Origin: Proteiniclasticum ruminis
Lineage (GTDB): Bacteria > Bacillota > Clostridia > Clostridiales > Clostridiaceae
Reading direction: 5' to 3'
Assembly: GCF_900115135.1 (NCBI RefSeq)
Contig: NZ_FOVK01000001.1
Coordinates: forward strand, 124,001-188,000
DNA length: 64,000 bases
Positions within the stretch are counted from its first letter, which is position 1. The number at the start of each line of letters is the position of its first letter. The notes below the pieces were generated by a model, which made no database searches, was not told the DNA's origin, and was given only the letters and a program-made list of their open reading frames with translations. This document shows, piece by piece, positions 61,953 to 64,000 of the stretch. The position numbers were made by a program, and so were the translations under genes.

Positions 61953-62073
61953 CTGTTTCACCTCACAGGGAATCTTACCATGAAGTTTTGAAGTAGATTT
62001 AAAGAAATTAAACTAAAAGAGCGAATTAAGATTTTTTTAAAGACTCGCGACCTCGCCAGTTCAAAAGCTTTTC

Positions 62074-62102
62074 TTCATGTTATATTCAAATTGTGGTATA
62101 CT
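62074..62102 (+). promoter_or_regulatory. Promoter of the 55-residue microprotein gene
   Basis: TTCATG (62074-62079) and TGG-extended TATACT (62097-62102) are 17 bases apart; 42 bases of leader precede the ATG. Confidence 0.6.
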
Positions 62103-62144
62103 ATAAAGGAAATATGCGAACAACAAGAAGGAGGTTGAGCAACA

Positions 62145-62312
62145 ATGAAAGTATGCAAAGCGCTTGTGATTTCAGTTCTTTCCATGGCAGCAGGAGCATT
62201 GATCTACAAGACCGTAACCGACCATAAAAATGAGATTGACTCATTTGTCAATGAGTATGGGGAGTTCATCGAAGACGATTTGTTGGAACCTGAACTGCTG
62301 GTAGAAGAATAA
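62145..62312 (+). CDS. 55-residue membrane-anchored acidic microprotein
   Basis: ATG 62145 with AAGGAGG ten bases upstream, its own extended -10 promoter and its own strong terminator: a complete small transcription unit. Residues 5-24 (KALVISVLSMAAGALIYKTV) are hydrophobic, a short membrane segment or uncleaved signal, with a Cys at position 4. Residues 25-55 are acidic (net about -10), ending LLVEE. No family recognised; it is too short for most gene callers. Confidence 0.8.
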   Translation: MKVCKALVISVLSMAAGALIYKTVTDHKNEIDSFVNEYGEFIEDDLLEPELLVEE

Positions 62313-62318
62313 AAATGT

Positions 62319-62349
62319 AAAACGACGGATTTTAGATCCGTCGTTTTTT
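62319..62349 (+). terminator. Terminator after the microprotein gene
   Basis: AACGACGGAT / ATCCGTCGTT followed by T-rich sequence; it closes the 168-base gene. Confidence 0.92.
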
Positions 62350-62422
62350 ATTTTGATTTTCTGAATAATTCTATAGAAACATTAAATATATTAAACTTAA
62401 TTCAGAATATGTAAGGAGTAGA

Positions 62423-63238
62423 CTACAGATGGCTTGTAATATAATCCTGTATTCTGTCATTATAAGCATTCAGAAGTTTTAGGACCATAGGGTGTGAGGT
62501 AGAGGAGAGTTCCTTTTCATCTATTTTTGAAATAGGCAGTATTTTGGGGGATGTTCCACTGATAAAAGCTGCCTCGATCCGATAAAGATCTGACAGTTTT
62601 ACAGGTTTCTCTTTTACAGGGAAAGAGAGTTCCTCTGCAATCTGAAGAATTCTTTTCCTAGTGACTCCACCCAAAACATCCTTGAGAGGCGGGGTATAAA
62701 GTGTCTCATCCAGGACAAAGAACACATTGGATTTGGATCCTTCCGTGATTTCTCCATCTCTATTCACAAGGAGTGCTTCATAAATCTGGTGCTCCTCGAT
62801 GAAGGAAGTGACTTTTTCTTTATATGACAGTCTCACAACCTTGGCATTGGGATTGCTTCTTTCAAGAAAAATCGTCTTTGTTCGGATGCCTTCCGCATAA
62901 AGGAATGCATCCGGATAGCTGTGGGGAATGAAATACAGATAAAGGGCAGGTATTTTTTCACCATTCACCACCAGCTTGATGTTGCCTTTTATAAACCCAT
63001 TCTTCTGACAAAGCTTTTCTATGAGGTCTTTGAGTTCTTCCGCTCTGAAGGTATAGGGCATTTTTAAAAGCTTCAAAGATGCTTCCATTCTTTCCATATG
63101 TTCTTCCAGAAACAAAGGAATCCCTCGTATGATCCGAATTACCTCATATACATTATCTTTTTCAAGTACAAAGTGAAATTCATCAGCTTCTATAAATTCA
63201 TGATTTTTCAATGCAAAAGCGCCACGTATTTTCTCCAT
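62423..63238 (-). CDS. Class IV PLP aminotransferase
   Basis: 271 residues, ATG 63238 with GGAGG six bases upstream. Fold type IV motifs: VRLSYKEKV (PLP Lys region), YEALLVNRDGEITEGSKSNVFFV and LYTPPLKDVLGGVTRKRIL. These fit the branched-chain / D-amino-acid transaminase / aminodeoxychorismate lyase group; with 271 residues it is nearer to PabC or D-Ala transaminase than to IlvE (about 300+). No pabA or pabB is adjacent. It forms an operon with the HAD phosphatase three bases upstream. Confidence 0.9.
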   Translation of the reverse strand: MEKIRGAFALKNHEFIEADEFHFVLEKDNVYEVIRIIRGIPLFLEEHMERMEASLKLLKMPYTFRAEELKDLIEKLCQKNGFIKGNIKLVVNGEKIPALYLYFIPHSYPDAFLYAEGIRTKTIFLERSNPNAKVVRLSYKEKVTSFIEEHQIYEALLVNRDGEITEGSKSNVFFVLDETLYTPPLKDVLGGVTRKRILQIAEELSFPVKEKPVKLSDLYRIEAAFISGTSPKILPISKIDEKELSSTSHPMVLKLLNAYNDRIQDYITSHL

Positions 63239-63241
63239 ATC

Positions 63242-63874
63242 TTACCTCCAATAAAGCACAGGATATTTGGGGTTTTTCTTTTTATAGTTGATGAGATAGG
63301 GTTTCCCTACAAGCTTCAAAAGGGGATCATCACTCATGGAATCAGAGAACATATAAGATTCTTTCCATTCAATCTGATGCTCAGGGATCATTTCATAAAG
63401 TCTTCTCACTTTTTCTATCCCTTTATTATTTTCTCCTATCATTTTCCCAGTGAAATATCCATTTTTCACTTCAAATCTTGTGCCCATCACATAGTCTGCA
63501 TCAAATATATCCTTCAAATTCAAAATATAGAACTCAGGTGATGCAGAGGTCAATATGATGGTATAGCCCTTTTCTTTCAGCTCCTGAACTTTACGCAGTC
63601 CATCCTCATAGAGGAAGCTCCTTAGTGAGTCCTTAAGATAACCCTCCACCTGTGTTTCCAGTTCTTCCTTAGAGGTATTCTTTAAGAAAGTCAGAAACAT
63701 TTCTTTCGTTGCTTTTTCTTTCTGAATCCCCGCCTTGAACAGTACACCACTGAGAAGAGCCTTTGGAAGGTGCAGAAGAAGAGCAGGTTTTTTCTTCGTC
63801 AGATAGGCATAAAAAGCGATAAGTGTCTCTTTGCCCGTCAGTGTAAAATCCACATCAAAAAGTGCCAGTTTCAT
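63242..63874 (-). CDS. HAD-IB family phosphatase
   Basis: 210 residues from ATG 63874 with AGGAGGA upstream; the longer frame to 63916 lacks a ribosome site. HAD motifs: I FDVDFTLTG (DxDxT nucleophile), II ILTSASPEF, III Lys in NNKGIEKVRRL, IV FSDSMSDDPLLKL. A helical C1 cap follows motif I, as in SerB-like phosphatases. Substrate unknown; phosphoserine or a phospholipid head group are possible. It precedes the aminotransferase in the same operon. Confidence 0.92.
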   Translation of the reverse strand: MKLALFDVDFTLTGKETLIAFYAYLTKKKPALLLHLPKALLSGVLFKAGIQKEKATKEMFLTFLKNTSKEELETQVEGYLKDSLRSFLYEDGLRKVQELKEKGYTIILTSASPEFYILNLKDIFDADYVMGTRFEVKNGYFTGKMIGENNKGIEKVRRLYEMIPEHQIEWKESYMFSDSMSDDPLLKLVGKPYLINYKKKNPKYPVLYWR

Positions 63875-63892
63875 AGAATTCCTCCTAACAGT

Positions 63893-63924
63893 AAAACCTT
63901 GAGAATCGCTTCCCAAGGTTTTCT
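63893..63924 (-). terminator. Terminator upstream of the HAD gene (minus strand)
   Basis: AACCTTG / CAAGGTT with T4 on the minus strand, after the stop at 63943. Confidence 0.7.
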
Positions 63925-63942
63925 TCAGTTTGTTCAGTTATC

Positions 63943-64000
63943 TTACTGAAGCGGCTCTTCATCCTCTTCAGCTTCCACCATTTCTGCGTAAGCTTCTGAT
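63943..64000 (-). CDS. C-terminal end of an unknown protein (runs off window)
   Basis: The minus-strand frame is open from the window edge to TAA at 63943-63945 and ends in an acidic tail (MVEAEEDEEPLQ). It is followed by a terminator in the right orientation, which supports a real gene. Only 18 codons are visible, so the family is unknown. Confidence 0.5.
   Translation of the reverse strand, partial: SEAYAEMVEAEEDEEPLQ

Overview
The window looks like chromosomal DNA of an anaerobic, low-to-mid GC Firmicute of the class Clostridia. Evidence: strong AGGAGG-type ribosome sites, a single-chain pyruvate:ferredoxin oxidoreductase, a hybrid-cluster protein, FMN-dependent FabK in a streptococcal/clostridial-order fab-acc operon, a SCIFF six-cysteine peptide with its radical SAM maturase, and Bacillus/Clostridium-type LexA boxes. 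Genus is not claimed. No rRNA, tRNA, CRISPR array, prophage or intact insertion sequence was seen.

Layout. 1-5.0 kb: end of an ABC exporter ATPase, a large FtsX-type permease with a coiled-coil insert, and a stand-alone condensation-domain protein. 5.1-10 kb: hydroxylamine reductase (hcp), an APH-fold kinase, a MecA-like transpeptidase lipoprotein. 10.0-10.6 kb: a gene-free stretch rich in predicted RNA structure (one compound hairpin followed by a terminator, a second long-range hairpin, and two mutually exclusive hairpins before a CAP-domain lipoprotein). 11.5-15.5 kb: small regulator and membrane genes (MerR/TipAS, DUF454, O-antigen-ligase family). 15.7-24.8 kb: the complete type II fatty acid operon fabH-acpP-fabK-fabD-fabG-fabF-accB-fabZ-accC-accD-accA behind a FabT-like dyad. 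24.8-29.0 kb: PadR/HAAS-domain pair, RocB-like peptidase, DUF4349 protein. 29.2-34.9 kb: a 1.9k-residue DUF4011-type helicase resembling Hhe-class defence proteins, whose terminal nuclease motif looks degenerate. 34.9-38.0 kb (minus strand): SCIFF peptide, SCIFF maturase, Orn/Lys/Arg decarboxylase-family enzyme. 38.2-42.4 kb: SGNH hydrolase, IclR regulator, KDPG aldolase and two PfkB kinases with IclR-like operators. 42.6-50.8 kb: two GNAT enzymes, murG, a beta-CASP nuclease, and nifJ with a three-hairpin leader. 50.8-64 kb: SOS-controlled dinB, an alpha/beta hydrolase, a coiled-coil envelope-like protein, an ECF S component, CoA-disulfide-reductase-like flavoprotein plus aldehyde dehydrogenase, recQ apparently starting at ATT, an orphan winged-helix regulator, a 55-residue microprotein, a class IV aminotransferase and a HAD phosphatase.

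How it fits together: the window is mostly core metabolism and envelope functions. The fab/acc operon makes fatty acids from acetyl-CoA, which PFOR supplies from pyruvate; the eda/kdgK operon feeds 2-keto-3-deoxygluconate into pyruvate and triose phosphate. The points that deserve most attention are the structured RNA at about 10.1 kb, the DUF4011 helicase, the SCIFF locus with its very short precursor gene, the nifJ leader, and the ATT start of recQ. All functional statements rest on reading motifs by eye; no database search or folding program was run.
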